Both the position numbers and the translations under genes were made by a program. The notes under the pieces were generated by a model, which saw nothing but the letters and a program-made list of their open reading frames with translations, searched no databases and had not been told where the DNA came from. Below, one piece after another: positions 1 through 5,991 of a stretch of DNA of 13,633 nucleotides. Position 1 is the first letter of the stretch, and each line of letters begins with the position of its first letter. This DNA comes from Sulfurovum sp. UBA7648 (lineage in GTDB: Bacteria; Campylobacterota; Campylobacteria; Campylobacterales; Sulfurovaceae): positions 15,722 through 29,354 of the forward strand of contig DLIG01000012.1 in NCBI GenBank assembly GCA_002483605.1, in the 5' to 3' direction.

Positions 1-34
1 AGTTTTTGGTTTTTGGTTTTTGGTTTTGAATTAT
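1..34. repeat. TTTTTGG heptanucleotide tract
   Basis: Three tandem copies of the heptamer TTTTTGG, slightly irregular at the end, open the window. The same 16-base string (AG followed by two heptamers) recurs at 1309-1324, directly after the ATPase gene, so that gene is flanked by direct copies. The tract is non-coding as far as visible. It may have slipped by replication or mark the edges of an inserted cassette; the window edge prevents seeing its full extent. Confidence 0.6.
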
Positions 35-57
35 TTTTCAACAAATTAACTAAAATA

Positions 58-66
58 TGATATAAT
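58..66 (+). promoter_or_regulatory. extended -10 promoter of the ATPase gene
   Basis: TGATATAAT gives a TGn extension plus a perfect TATAAT at 61-66. A weak -35-like TTCAAC lies at 37-42 with an 18-base spacer. Transcription would start near 73, giving a leader of about 22 bases that contains the Shine-Dalgarno AAAAGAGG (82-89). Extended -10 boxes with poor -35 boxes are typical of Campylobacterota vegetative promoters. Confidence 0.55.
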
Positions 67-86
67 CTTTTCAATCAATTGAAAAG
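67..86. promoter_or_regulatory. palindrome over the transcription start (possible operator)
   Basis: CTTTTCAAT (67-75) and ATTGAAAAG (78-86) are perfect 9-base inverted arms separated by CA. The palindrome begins one base after the TATAAT box, spans the expected start of transcription, and its right arm includes part of the Shine-Dalgarno. The position fits a repressor operator better than an RNA hairpin, because the transcript would contain only part of the left arm. No regulator is identified here. Confidence 0.45.
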
Positions 87-94
87 AGGTCAAT

Positions 95-1291
95 ATGGCA
101 GATATGACATCATTGGAAAATTTATATGAATTTTCAAATCTTTATTTTTCACTTCCTACACCAAAATTTAAAAGATATTTGTTTAATGAAATAGATTTTG
201 CATCAAAGATCATAGGAATATTGGGGCAAAGGGGTGTAGGCAAAACCACGTTGATACGGCAAATAGCCCAAAATTATGAACTTCCGTCTTCAAAAATGCT
301 TTATATAAGTGCGGACAACATTACAGACAGCTTAAGCGAAATAGCAAAACAATTTAGCGCTTATGGCGGGAAGCTGCTCATCATAGATGAGATTCATAAG
401 GCTGATAATTTTGCAAATGAGCTTAAAATCATTTATGATTTTTTGGATATCAAAGTGATCTTTTCAGGTTCATCTGCGCTTGAGATAGAAAATAGCAAAG
501 TGGATTTAAGCAGAAGAGTTCTTTTTTATGAACTGCATTCGCTATCCTTTAGGGAATTTTTGGCGATCAAATTTGAGTTTGACTTGCCGATATTGACCTT
601 AAATGATGTTTTGCACAACCATCAGAACTTAGCTTCGGATATAACAAAACAGATGAAATCTTTGGAATATTTTGTTCTTTACAAAGAATTCGGCGCTTAT
701 CCGTTTTTTACAGAGGGTGAACTTGGTTACAAACTAAGGTTAAATGAGATCATAAATATCATCCTTGATAGTGAAGTGGCTACGATCTATAATGTCGATA
801 GCGACAAAATAAATACAATAAGAAAGCTATTGCATCTTTTATGCAGTTCAGTTCCGCTTGAACTTAATATACAAAATATTGCCCAAAGTGCCGCAATAAG
901 TCGAAATACACTCTATAGTTATCTGTATTATTTGCAAAAAGCAAATCTAATAGAAATAATCGGCGGGAATTTTGCAAATAAAAAACTGCTCAATAAGCCT
1001 GATAAGATATATCTCGAAAATACAAATCTATACAATATTTTGTGCTCAAATAAAAATATCGGAAGTATAAGAGAGAGTTTTTTTGTTTCGCAGATCAAAA
1101 TAGCCCATGATATAAAATATGCCCAAAAAGGTGATTTTATAGTGGACGATAAATACACTTTTGAGATCGGCGGCAAAAACAAAGGGTTTGGGCAAGTTAA
1201 AAATATAGAAAATAGTTTTGTCGCAGCAGATGATATGGAAGTCGGATTTGGCAATAAGATCCCGCTTTGGTTATTTGGGTTTTTGTATTGA
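95..1291 (+). CDS. AAA-family ATPase with DUF4143-like C-terminus
   Basis: This 398-aa protein belongs to the AAA_14/DUF4143 type of stand-alone P-loop ATPases common in accessory regions of bacteria and archaea; their cellular role is mostly unknown. Visible motifs are Walker A GQRGVGKT (residues 44-51), Walker B LLIIDE (94-99) followed by IHKAD, a sensor-like FSGSSA segment near 126, and an SRR...FREFL segment typical of the family. A winged-helix-like stretch follows in the middle. The C-terminal end has DFIVDD...FEIGGK, reminiscent of a PD-(D/E)xK nuclease-like fold, which DUF4143 domains often carry. The start is set by AAAAGAGG five bases upstream. It is a single-gene unit flanked by TTTTTGG tracts, which suggests an acquired cassette. 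Family assignment is firm; function is unknown. Confidence 0.85.
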   Translation: MADMTSLENLYEFSNLYFSLPTPKFKRYLFNEIDFASKIIGILGQRGVGKTTLIRQIAQNYELPSSKMLYISADNITDSLSEIAKQFSAYGGKLLIIDEIHKADNFANELKIIYDFLDIKVIFSGSSALEIENSKVDLSRRVLFYELHSLSFREFLAIKFEFDLPILTLNDVLHNHQNLASDITKQMKSLEYFVLYKEFGAYPFFTEGELGYKLRLNEIINIILDSEVATIYNVDSDKINTIRKLLHLLCSSVPLELNIQNIAQSAAISRNTLYSYLYYLQKANLIEIIGGNFANKKLLNKPDKIYLENTNLYNILCSNKNIGSIRESFFVSQIKIAHDIKYAQKGDFIVDDKYTFEIGGKNKGFGQVKNIENSFVAADDMEVGFGNKIPLWLFGFLY

Positions 1292-1345
1292 AGCAGTTTT
1301 TAGTCGCTAGTTTTTGGTTTTTGGTGAAGGTAGAAGGGTGAAGGG

Positions 1346-1382
1346 TCTGGATGACGATTTTCTTCTTCGCGTCATTCCGGAC
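1346..1382. repeat. REP-like palindrome, copy 1
   Basis: The unit contains GGATGACG and, after an AT-rich loop, CGTCATTCCGGA, forming an imperfect stem with one bulged T. The same 37-base unit ends the window at 13597-13633 with only a few differences, all in the loop. Both copies directly follow a GAAGGGT tract, so the palindrome and tract behave as parts of one composite element. Confidence 0.6.
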
Positions 1383-1439
1383 TTGATTCGGAATCCACAT
1401 ATCATAAACGATATTGTTCGGATGACGTTTTTCTTTGGT

Positions 1440-1466
1440 TACCTTTCTTTATTAAAAAGAAAGGTA
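1440..1466. terminator. 11-bp perfect hairpin between convergent genes
   Basis: TACCTTTCTTT (1440-1450) and AAAGAAAGGTA (1456-1466) pair perfectly around the loop ATTAA. It lies between a plus-strand and a minus-strand gene, where a bidirectional terminator would be useful. No clear T-run follows on either strand, so intrinsic termination is only possible, not shown. Confidence 0.3.
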
Positions 1467-1490
1467 GAGAGAAGTGTTTTGATGATGTGT

Positions 1491-1550
1491 AGTTTGTCAT
1501 CTTGAGAAGTCTTTAGACTTCGTGAAGATCTATTTTTTTATAGATTCCGG
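1491..1550. repeat. hairpin repeat, copy 1
   Basis: The core is GAAGTC-ttta-GACTTC (1506-1521), nested inside ATCTT (1499-1503) and AAGAT (1525-1529), followed by a T-rich run on the plus strand. Near-identical copies begin at 3111 and 13467. Read on the plus strand, the hairpin plus T-run resembles a weak intrinsic terminator and could end the ATPase transcript. It is an intergenic repeat family within this window. Confidence 0.65.
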
Positions 1551-1596
1551 CTCAAAGCACGGAATGGCGTAGTAGCGGTAAAGCATGCAGTATAAG

Positions 1597-2238
1597 CTAA
1601 AGATATTTCATAAACCATTGCTTTGCCGCATTGGCAGCTTGATCTAAAGTACCCGGTTCTTCAAATAAATGTGTTGCCCCGTCAATGATCAAAATATCAC
1701 ATTTGGCTTGCATGGCTTGCTTGGCAATTTTGTTTAGATGTAGAACTTCGGTATCAAAACTCCCTACGATGAGTAAAGTAGGTGCCAAAACATCAGGCAA
1801 GGACGGCATAGATAGATCAGGACGGCCACCGCGTGAAACAACACATTTGATTTCATTTGGCCTTTGTTTTGCTGTATTAAGCGCTGCTGCAGCTCCTGTG
1901 CTAGCACCAAAAAATCCGATAGATAGATTTTTTAACTGCGGCTGCTCTCCAAGCCAATCAATGGTTGCAATGGTTCTTTGGCTAAGCAACTCAATGTCAA
2001 AGCGATATTCTCGTGTGATCTCATCTATCTGATTTTCCTCAGGTGTGAGCAGATCAAAGAGCAAAGTTGCCAGGCCTGCTTGATTCATCATAGTAGCAAC
2101 ATATTGGTTTCGTGAGCTAAATCTGCTGCTGCCGCTTCCATGCACAAACACCACTAATCCTCTAGCAGACTGCGGTAGTGTCAACAAACCCTCTAAGTAT
2201 ACTTCTCCGGCTTTAATCGTGATAGTTGTTGTATCCAT
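1597..2238 (-). CDS. dienelactone hydrolase-like alpha/beta hydrolase
   Basis: This 213-aa protein has the alpha/beta-hydrolase layout: an oxyanion strand and turn LVVFVHGSGSS (about residues 28-38), a nucleophile elbow GFFGASTGAAAA (about 108-119, Ser in G-A-S-T-G), an Asp in the GSFDTEV segment, and a His in DGATHLF near the end. This gives a complete Ser-Asp-His triad in a length normal for the dienelactone hydrolase family. Its substrate cannot be told. It follows the phosphoribosyltransferase by 15 bases with AAGGTG upstream, so the two are co-transcribed. These two domains are known as adjacent genes or one fused polypeptide in other bacteria, which suggests a joint function, possibly stress-related. 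Confidence 0.85.
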   Translation of the reverse strand: MDTTTITIKAGEVYLEGLLTLPQSARGLVVFVHGSGSSRFSSRNQYVATMMNQAGLATLLFDLLTPEENQIDEITREYRFDIELLSQRTIATIDWLGEQPQLKNLSIGFFGASTGAAAALNTAKQRPNEIKCVVSRGGRPDLSMPSLPDVLAPTLLIVGSFDTEVLHLNKIAKQAMQAKCDILIIDGATHLFEEPGTLDQAANAAKQWFMKYL

Positions 2239-2253
2239 CTTGTATCACCTTGA

Positions 2254-2904
2254 TCATTTATTTTGCCATGCTTGGCTAAGCAGTTTGGTAACCGCCTCAT
2301 CGCTAACTTGGGAAAAATCTTCATACCATTGGCCGATCGATGAAAACTGTGGCGGCTGAAGAGGGCAGATGACTTCATCTACCTTCCGTCGTAATGCATC
2401 GATACTATCAGGCGGTGCAACAGGTACCGCGACTATGATGGATCTTGGATCTTGCAGGCGCACCGCATCGATCGCAGCATGCATGGTCGCTCCAGTTGCA
2501 AGGCCATCATCTACTATGATGACTATCTTATCATCTAGATCTGGATAAGGTCGTTTGCCGCGGTATGCCACTGTTCTGCGCTCAAGCTCTTGCCGCTCTA
2601 CTTTTTCTGCTTCTTCGATCTGGGCTTCACTGATATCATAGCTATAGATAACCTGCGGGTTGAGTACCCGGATGCCTCCAGCGGCGATGGCTCCCATAGC
2701 AAGTTCAGAATAATTGGGTGTTCCTAACTTTCTGACAAGCATCAGATCAAGCGGAGCATTTAACTCTTTGGCGATCTCAAATGCCACTGGAACCCCGCCT
2801 CGCGGCAATGCCAATACGATTGTGTTATCCAGGTTTTTATAATTTTGTAATTCATGAGCTAGTTCTTGACCGGCAATTGTGCGGTTTGGGATGGGAGGGT
2901 TCAT
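2254..2904 (-). CDS. phosphoribosyltransferase-family protein
   Basis: The protein is 216 aa from the chosen ATG at 2904, which has a strong AAGGAG (2911-2916) seven bases upstream. The reading frame stays open to 3120, but the extra 72 residues are translated repeat and intergenic DNA. The PRPP-binding loop is clear as VIIVDDGLATGATM in the middle of the protein, preceded by an N-terminal ALPRGGVPVA segment and LVRKLGTP, both typical of this PRT subfamily. Enzymes of this fold transfer or release phosphoribosyl groups using PRPP; this subfamily's actual substrate is not established. It is the first gene of a two-gene operon with the hydrolase. No clear promoter is chosen, though AT-rich DNA upstream (about 2930-3030) could hold one. 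Confidence 0.85.
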   Translation of the reverse strand: MNPPIPNRTIAGQELAHELQNYKNLDNTIVLALPRGGVPVAFEIAKELNAPLDLMLVRKLGTPNYSELAMGAIAAGGIRVLNPQVIYSYDISEAQIEEAEKVERQELERRTVAYRGKRPYPDLDDKIVIIVDDGLATGATMHAAIDAVRLQDPRSIIVAVPVAPPDSIDALRRKVDEVICPLQPPQFSSIGQWYEDFSQVSDEAVTKLLSQAWQNK

Positions 2905-3047
2905 CGCTATCTCCTTGTGCGGTTTAGTCGGAAATCTATTTTTCTTTTGTTGTAAACTAGGAGTAACTAAAAATATATCAATATTTTTAAATGATATAGC
3001 TTGATTGTATCTGATTTTGATTAAATTAGCAATAAATGAATCAAGGG

Positions 3048-3099
3048 CGAAGGTAAAAGGATGAAGGTGGAAGGGTGAAGGGTGAAGGGTGAAGGGTCG
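3048..3099. repeat. GAAGGGT heptamer tract, copy 2
   Basis: A run of GAAGGGT units, beginning with degenerate versions (GCGAAGGTAAAAGGAT and GAAGGTG) and ending with four regular units. A related tract at 13540-13597 begins with the same degenerate lead-in, which argues for common descent and not independent slippage. A shorter relative lies at 1324-1346. It immediately precedes hairpin repeat copy 2. Confidence 0.65.
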
Positions 3100-3110
3100 G
3101 AATGAAGCGG

Positions 3111-3168
3111 AGTTTGTCATCTTGAGAAGTCTTTAGACTTCGTAGAGATCTATTTTTTTATGGATTCC
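3111..3168. repeat. hairpin repeat, copy 2
   Basis: The same unit as at 1491, again with GAAGTC-ttta-GACTTC (3126-3141) and a following T-run, with a small change on the 3' side of the stem (GTAGAGAT in place of GTGAAGAT). It lies between the phosphoribosyltransferase start and the 3' end of the 66-aa gene. For the minus-strand gene the T-run is on the wrong side, so a terminator role there is doubtful. Confidence 0.65.
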
Positions 3169-3194
3169 TGCTTGTGCCAGGATGACTGCTTGTT

Positions 3195-3395
3195 TCAACA
3201 CCCTTGGCTATCCATCCCCATCTGAAGTTCTTCTATAGCGCGTTGATGTTCGGCAATTTCAGCCTTGATCTCTTCACTGTCACTTTCTTGTGCGGTTGGA
3301 GTGCCTATATATACTTCCAGCTCTTTTCTTAATTCTCTGATGGCAGCTTGATGAGCTGCAATTTTTTTACGTAAATGTTCACAGATATCTGGCAT
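3195..3395 (-). CDS. 66-aa coiled-coil protein of unknown function
   Basis: I do not recognise a family. The sequence is strongly charged and helical, with two amphipathic segments: one around residues 5-28 (LRKKIAAHQAAIRELRKEL) and one around 42-60 (EIKAEIAEHQRAIEELQ). They look like two related helices joined by a Thr/Pro/Ser loop, suggesting a helical hairpin. There is no signal peptide, and Cys5 and the C-terminal Cys are the only cysteines. The start is supported by GGAG (3403-3406 on the complement) seven bases upstream, and an excellent extended -10 lies at 3423-3431. It sits 71 bases downstream of the first PqqD-like gene on the same strand, but with its own promoter. Confidence 0.65.
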   Translation of the reverse strand: MPDICEHLRKKIAAHQAAIRELRKELEVYIGTPTAQESDSEEIKAEIAEHQRAIEELQMGMDSQGC

Positions 3396-3422
3396 ATTTC
3401 ATCTCCGTTTGTAGATAATTTG

Positions 3423-3431
3423 ATTATAACA
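3423..3431 (-). promoter_or_regulatory. extended -10 promoter of the 66-aa gene
   Basis: On the minus strand the sequence reads ATGTTATAAT, a TGn extension with perfect TATAAT (complement of 3423-3428). It lies about 28 bases upstream of the ATG, with the Shine-Dalgarno GGAG in between. No convincing -35 box is visible. The identical 10-mer precedes the first PqqD-like gene and the lasso precursor gene. Confidence 0.55.
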
Positions 3432-3466
3432 TAAAATTGGATTGGTGAAATATCATAATGCAGATT

Positions 3467-3745
3467 TTACAGCTCTTCCACTTTTGCCAAACCACCTTCG
3501 AGAAGTTTTACTATAAAATTTTCAAGATCCGCTCTTAATACTTCAGCATCTACATCATACCGTTCAAGCAGTGTCTCATAGATTTCGCTTAACACCTGCT
3601 TTTCCTTGATCGTTTGCCAGATCACGCTGCCGATTTTATTTAGCCCGAAATAGTTTTCAGTGTTCGCATCCAAGACGATGATCTCATCATCTACCTCTTG
3701 AGTAAATACTGTATCTGAAAATATAATTTTTTGATTAAAATTCAT
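3467..3745 (-). CDS. PqqD-like RiPP recognition element protein (first copy)
   Basis: This 92-aa protein has the PqqD/RRE signature: a DEIIVLD strand, the N-Y-F-G-L-N-K-I-G-S-V-I-W core near residues 31-43, a helix with LLERYDVD, and a C-terminal LEGGLAKVEEL. Such proteins bind the leader of a RiPP precursor and present it to the modifying enzymes; in lasso pathways they are the B1 protein. It is clearly paralogous to the protein at 9419-9694 (shared Y-x-G-L-N-K-x-G-x-x-I-W and YDVD). It is transcribed away from the kinase gene, with which it shares the 110-base divergent promoter region. Two such proteins for one cyclase and peptidase is unusual. It may serve the kinase block or a second precursor. 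Confidence 0.85.
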   Translation of the reverse strand: MNFNQKIIFSDTVFTQEVDDEIIVLDANTENYFGLNKIGSVIWQTIKEKQVLSEIYETLLERYDVDAEVLRADLENFIVKLLEGGLAKVEEL

Positions 3746-3769
3746 ATGTATACTTTATGCTTTTTATGA

Positions 3770-3778
3770 ATTATAACA
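3770..3778 (-). promoter_or_regulatory. extended -10 promoter of the first PqqD-like gene
   Basis: The minus strand reads ATGTTATAAT (complement of 3770-3779), about 25 bases before the ATG at 3745. It has a TGn extension and perfect TATAAT, with an A-tract immediately upstream and no good -35 box. The same 10-mer occurs at two other minus-strand genes of this window. Confidence 0.5.
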
Positions 3779-3788
3779 TATATTTTTT

Positions 3789-3841
3789 TTGAAATAATAT
3801 TTACTTTTTAGTTTATTCTAGCTATCCTTACTTAATATAAT
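3789..3841 (+). promoter_or_regulatory. probable promoter region of the kinase block
   Basis: Two candidates exist. TTGAAA at 3789-3794 with TATTCT at 3814-3819 would leave a leader with room for the GATAGG Shine-Dalgarno (3844-3849). A perfect TATAAT lies at 3836-3841, but it would start transcription at or after that Shine-Dalgarno. I cannot choose between them from sequence alone. Confidence 0.3.
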
Positions 3842-3855
3842 GAGATAGGTAATAA

Positions 3856-4743
3856 ATGACGGTCTATGGCACAAAAATAAAAAGCGACCTTTCTTTTCCT
3901 CTTGATTTTTCTCAGGAAACTAAAATACGTTACGAAATAGAGCTTTCCTCAAAAATACCACAAAAGTTAAAAAATGCTATTACTTATGGCTTGCCTCTTT
4001 ATTGGTCACATGGTCGCAATGTTTATCTTCATTCTGATCGCTTGATTGTTGATGGCAACACAATAGGGCAACAATGGTGTTATGAAGTTAAAGAAGTAGT
4101 ACTATTTTATTGGCAGAGTGGAGATAGAACAATCTATTATGAGTTGCATGACAAAGGTGATGTTGATTTATTAAATTTTTGGTTTGTCCATCAATTTTTG
4201 CCTATATATATGACATTGGAAAATATGTATGATTTTATTCATGCCGGTTCGATTGAGATCGAAGGGAAGCCTATCTTGTTCATTGCTCCGTCAATGGGTG
4301 GAAAATCAACATTAACGGACTATTTTATTAAACAAGGGCATGTTCTTGTATCTGATGATAAGGTTCCTATTTTTATTGAAGATGATAAATTCATGGCAGT
4401 AGGATCTCATCCATACCATCGACCATTTCGAGATTATGAAGTATTTGGTTATCGCGCGGAACATTTTATTAAAGAATTTAAACCAATCCAAACATTTTAT
4501 GTATTAGAGAAGGTGGATGCGAAAGAGGATATTGTTATCGAGGAGATCAAAGGGATAGAAAAATTTAATATTCTATTGTCACAATATCTTTATACAGTTG
4601 GATTCAATAGAGCACGGCATATGAAACATGCGACAATCATGCTTGGCACTATTAGAATTTTTAAGATAAAAATACCATGGAACATGGAACGTCTCGGAGA
4701 AGTGTATGAAGCTATTATGCAACACAGCAAAAGAGTACAGTAG
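3856..4743 (+). CDS. HPr kinase-like protein, probable lasso peptide/RiPP kinase
   Basis: This 295-aa protein resembles the HPr-kinase-fold proteins found in lasso peptide clusters, where characterised members phosphorylate the C-terminal serine of the precursor. The P-loop is APSMGGKST (residues 144-152), preceded by the His of IHAGSI (129), and followed by the paired acids SDD (166-168) expected for Mg2+/phosphate handling. The first 120 residues are a variable domain with no clear motif; the HPrK-specific N-terminal domain of the carbon-control enzyme is not apparent. Start ATG follows GATAGG by six bases. It heads a tightly packed plus-strand set (four-Cys protein, possible prenyltransferase, flavoprotein). 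Its substrate here could be the Ser at position 47 of the precursor, which is penultimate and not terminal. Homology is strong; substrate is inference. Confidence 0.75.
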   Translation: MTVYGTKIKSDLSFPLDFSQETKIRYEIELSSKIPQKLKNAITYGLPLYWSHGRNVYLHSDRLIVDGNTIGQQWCYEVKEVVLFYWQSGDRTIYYELHDKGDVDLLNFWFVHQFLPIYMTLENMYDFIHAGSIEIEGKPILFIAPSMGGKSTLTDYFIKQGHVLVSDDKVPIFIEDDKFMAVGSHPYHRPFRDYEVFGYRAEHFIKEFKPIQTFYVLEKVDAKEDIVIEEIKGIEKFNILLSQYLYTVGFNRARHMKHATIMLGTIRIFKIKIPWNMERLGEVYEAIMQHSKRVQ

Positions 4744-4747
4744 ATGC

Positions 4748-5179
4748 ATGTCTGATGGTTCTTATCTGTTTTACACTGTTGGGCTTGGGAATGATAATGA
4801 TGTGAGTAATATCATAGAGCGATGTATTGATGATAATCATTGTGACGGTGTTGTCTTCGAGGTTGACAAGGAGAGACAACTTTTTGATGATCTAATGTTT
4901 CTCAAAGACCACGTAGTCGAACTGCTTTCCAGCAATAAACAGGTCGGATTCCGGGGTATACCGGAGTGTGTCATCAAAATTATATTGGACAGCTATTGGT
5001 ATATGAGGTTTTGTGAAACCAAAATAGCAGAAGAGAATATCTGTCATTATCAAAACAATATACTTTCTTTTTCTCAATGTAAAAATTGTTTAGATCGCGA
5101 CACTTGCAGCGGAACAGGAAATAAAAATAGAGATTTTTTAAAAAAAGGTTCAAAGGAAGCAAATCAAAAACAAAAGTAA
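4748..5179 (+). CDS. four-cysteine protein like a radical-SAM C-terminal (twitch) domain
   Basis: The protein is 143 aa from ATG 4748. An ATG at 4706 with GGAGA five bases upstream would add 14 residues, overlapping the kinase gene, and cannot be excluded. Near the middle it reads GFRGIPECVI, and near the end C-K-N-C-x5-C-S-G. An I-P-x-C element followed some 36 residues later by CxxCx5CxG is the pattern at the C-terminus of many radical-SAM enzymes, where the cysteines hold an auxiliary iron-sulfur cluster. The CxxxCxxC core that binds the SAM cluster is absent, so it cannot be a radical-SAM enzyme on its own. It may be a degraded remnant, a stand-alone Fe-S or zinc protein, or the N-terminal part of a product joined to the next frame. 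The last residues follow a run of seven A at 5140-5146. Confidence 0.55.
   Translation: MSDGSYLFYTVGLGNDNDVSNIIERCIDDNHCDGVVFEVDKERQLFDDLMFLKDHVVELLSSNKQVGFRGIPECVIKIILDSYWYMRFCETKIAEENICHYQNNILSFSQCKNCLDRDTCSGTGNKNRDFLKKGSKEANQKQK
5140..5146 (+). other. A7 slippery site joining two open frames
   Basis: Seven A in phase A-AAA-AAA in the four-Cys gene, just before its last ten codons. A -1 slip here enters the frame of the downstream 262-aa gene, which is open back to 5131. That downstream gene has neither an ATG nor a Shine-Dalgarno near its first possible start (TTG 5203). The site could be a programmed frameshift, a frameshift mutation, or chance. Confidence 0.35.
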
Positions 5180-5202
5180 GATTTAAAACAAATTTATTTC
5201 AG

Positions 5203-5991
5203 TTGCCATCAACATCTATTTTTAATCAATATAAAAAATTTCTCTTGCATTCTTCATTTGGCAATAAGGCTAGCGTAACAACCGATCGATATGTGTATTT
5301 TGCTACAAGTGTCGATTATGGTTCGGTGCATTCATATACAGATAGATTTATTTATATGTGCAATCATCTAAACTCAAAAGCATACGACAAAGAATTCGAT
5401 TTTTTGAGAAATCAAAGTATGAATAGTAGCTATATCGATCTGCTTCAGTTCATTGCGGGTATTGAGAAAACATCACAAATAGCTTATAGTCTCGCAGAAA
5501 AAGATGGAGTTTTTAGAGAATCATTCTATATGTATACACCTGAGCATTATGGAGAAAATCTGCTAAAAGATTTTGACATCCATTATGCCATCCCACGATC
5601 AAAAAAGATTCAATTTATCGGGGTTGGTATAGACGTTGTCAATCAAAAAATGACAGGATATAAACTTTATTTTAAGTCCGCAAAAAGTTTTTTGTCATCA
5701 TATTTTGGCCCCTTTGGTATAGAAATAAAAAAGGTAAAATCAAAGTTTCATTATTTTGTATTGAGGTTGGATCATGAGCAAAAGTTATTGTCGTACAAGA
5801 TAGAAGTTTTAATCAATCATAAAGATTTTAAGCTGTTCAAAGCATTGATCGATAATTATGAATATTTTGATACAAATTTTGAGAAATTGGATATCTTTAA
5901 TGTAGCTATGGAATTTGAGGGAGACAAGATCAGCAAGATAAATCTTTACCACAGAAACTATTTAATCGGAGGTGATAGTGATGCAGTATGA
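5203..5991 (+). CDS. hypothetical protein, possible ABBA-type prenyltransferase
   Basis: The frame from TTG 5203 gives 262 aa. No Shine-Dalgarno precedes this TTG, so the start is doubtful. I see no family-defining active site. What is visible is a beta-rich protein with two similar hairpin-like stretches: KIQFIGVGIDVVNQ followed by KLYFKS (about residues 144-165), and VAMEFEGDKISKINLYHRN near the end (about 236-254). The alternation of a strand, D or E, a turn and then a (K/N)-L-Y strand is what aromatic prenyltransferases of the PT-barrel fold show. The neighbour immediately downstream is a geranylgeranyl-reductase-like flavoprotein overlapping by 11 bases, which gives contextual support for isoprenoid chemistry. 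The length is a little short for NphB-like enzymes (about 300 aa). Unknown function is the safe annotation; prenyltransferase is a hypothesis. Confidence 0.5.
   Translation: MPSTSIFNQYKKFLLHSSFGNKASVTTDRYVYFATSVDYGSVHSYTDRFIYMCNHLNSKAYDKEFDFLRNQSMNSSYIDLLQFIAGIEKTSQIAYSLAEKDGVFRESFYMYTPEHYGENLLKDFDIHYAIPRSKKIQFIGVGIDVVNQKMTGYKLYFKSAKSFLSSYFGPFGIEIKKVKSKFHYFVLRLDHEQKLLSYKIEVLINHKDFKLFKALIDNYEYFDTNFEKLDIFNVAMEFEGDKISKINLYHRNYLIGGDSDAV

Larger units (their letters stand above)
1292..1596. other. convergent intergenic region rich in inverted repeats
   Basis: This 305-base gap lies between two converging genes and I see no credible coding sequence in it. It contains, in order, a TTTTTGG tract (1309-1324), a short GAAGGGT tract (1324-1346), a GGATGACG/CGTCATTCC palindrome (1346-1382), the inverted pair ATTCCG (1374-1379) and CGGAAT (1389-1394), an 11-bp hairpin (1440-1466), a 60-base repeat with a GAAGTC/GACTTC hairpin (1491-1550), and a second ATTCCG (1544-1549)/CGGAAT (1560-1565) pair. 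Most of these pieces recur elsewhere in the window. Confidence 0.7.

Noticed and set aside
1314..1505. 63-aa plus-strand ORF in the convergent gap
   Set aside because: It is made entirely of repeat and hairpin DNA, has no Shine-Dalgarno, and its analogue in the other repeat copies is not kept open.
3048..3099. CRISPR-like or minisatellite array
   Set aside because: The repeat unit is only seven bases with no spacers and no cas genes nearby; it is a simple tandem tract.
2905..3120. 72-residue N-terminal extension of the phosphoribosyltransferase frame
   Set aside because: It is translated intergenic DNA including the GAAGGGT tract; the ATG at 2904 has AAGGAG at ideal spacing and begins the conserved protein.
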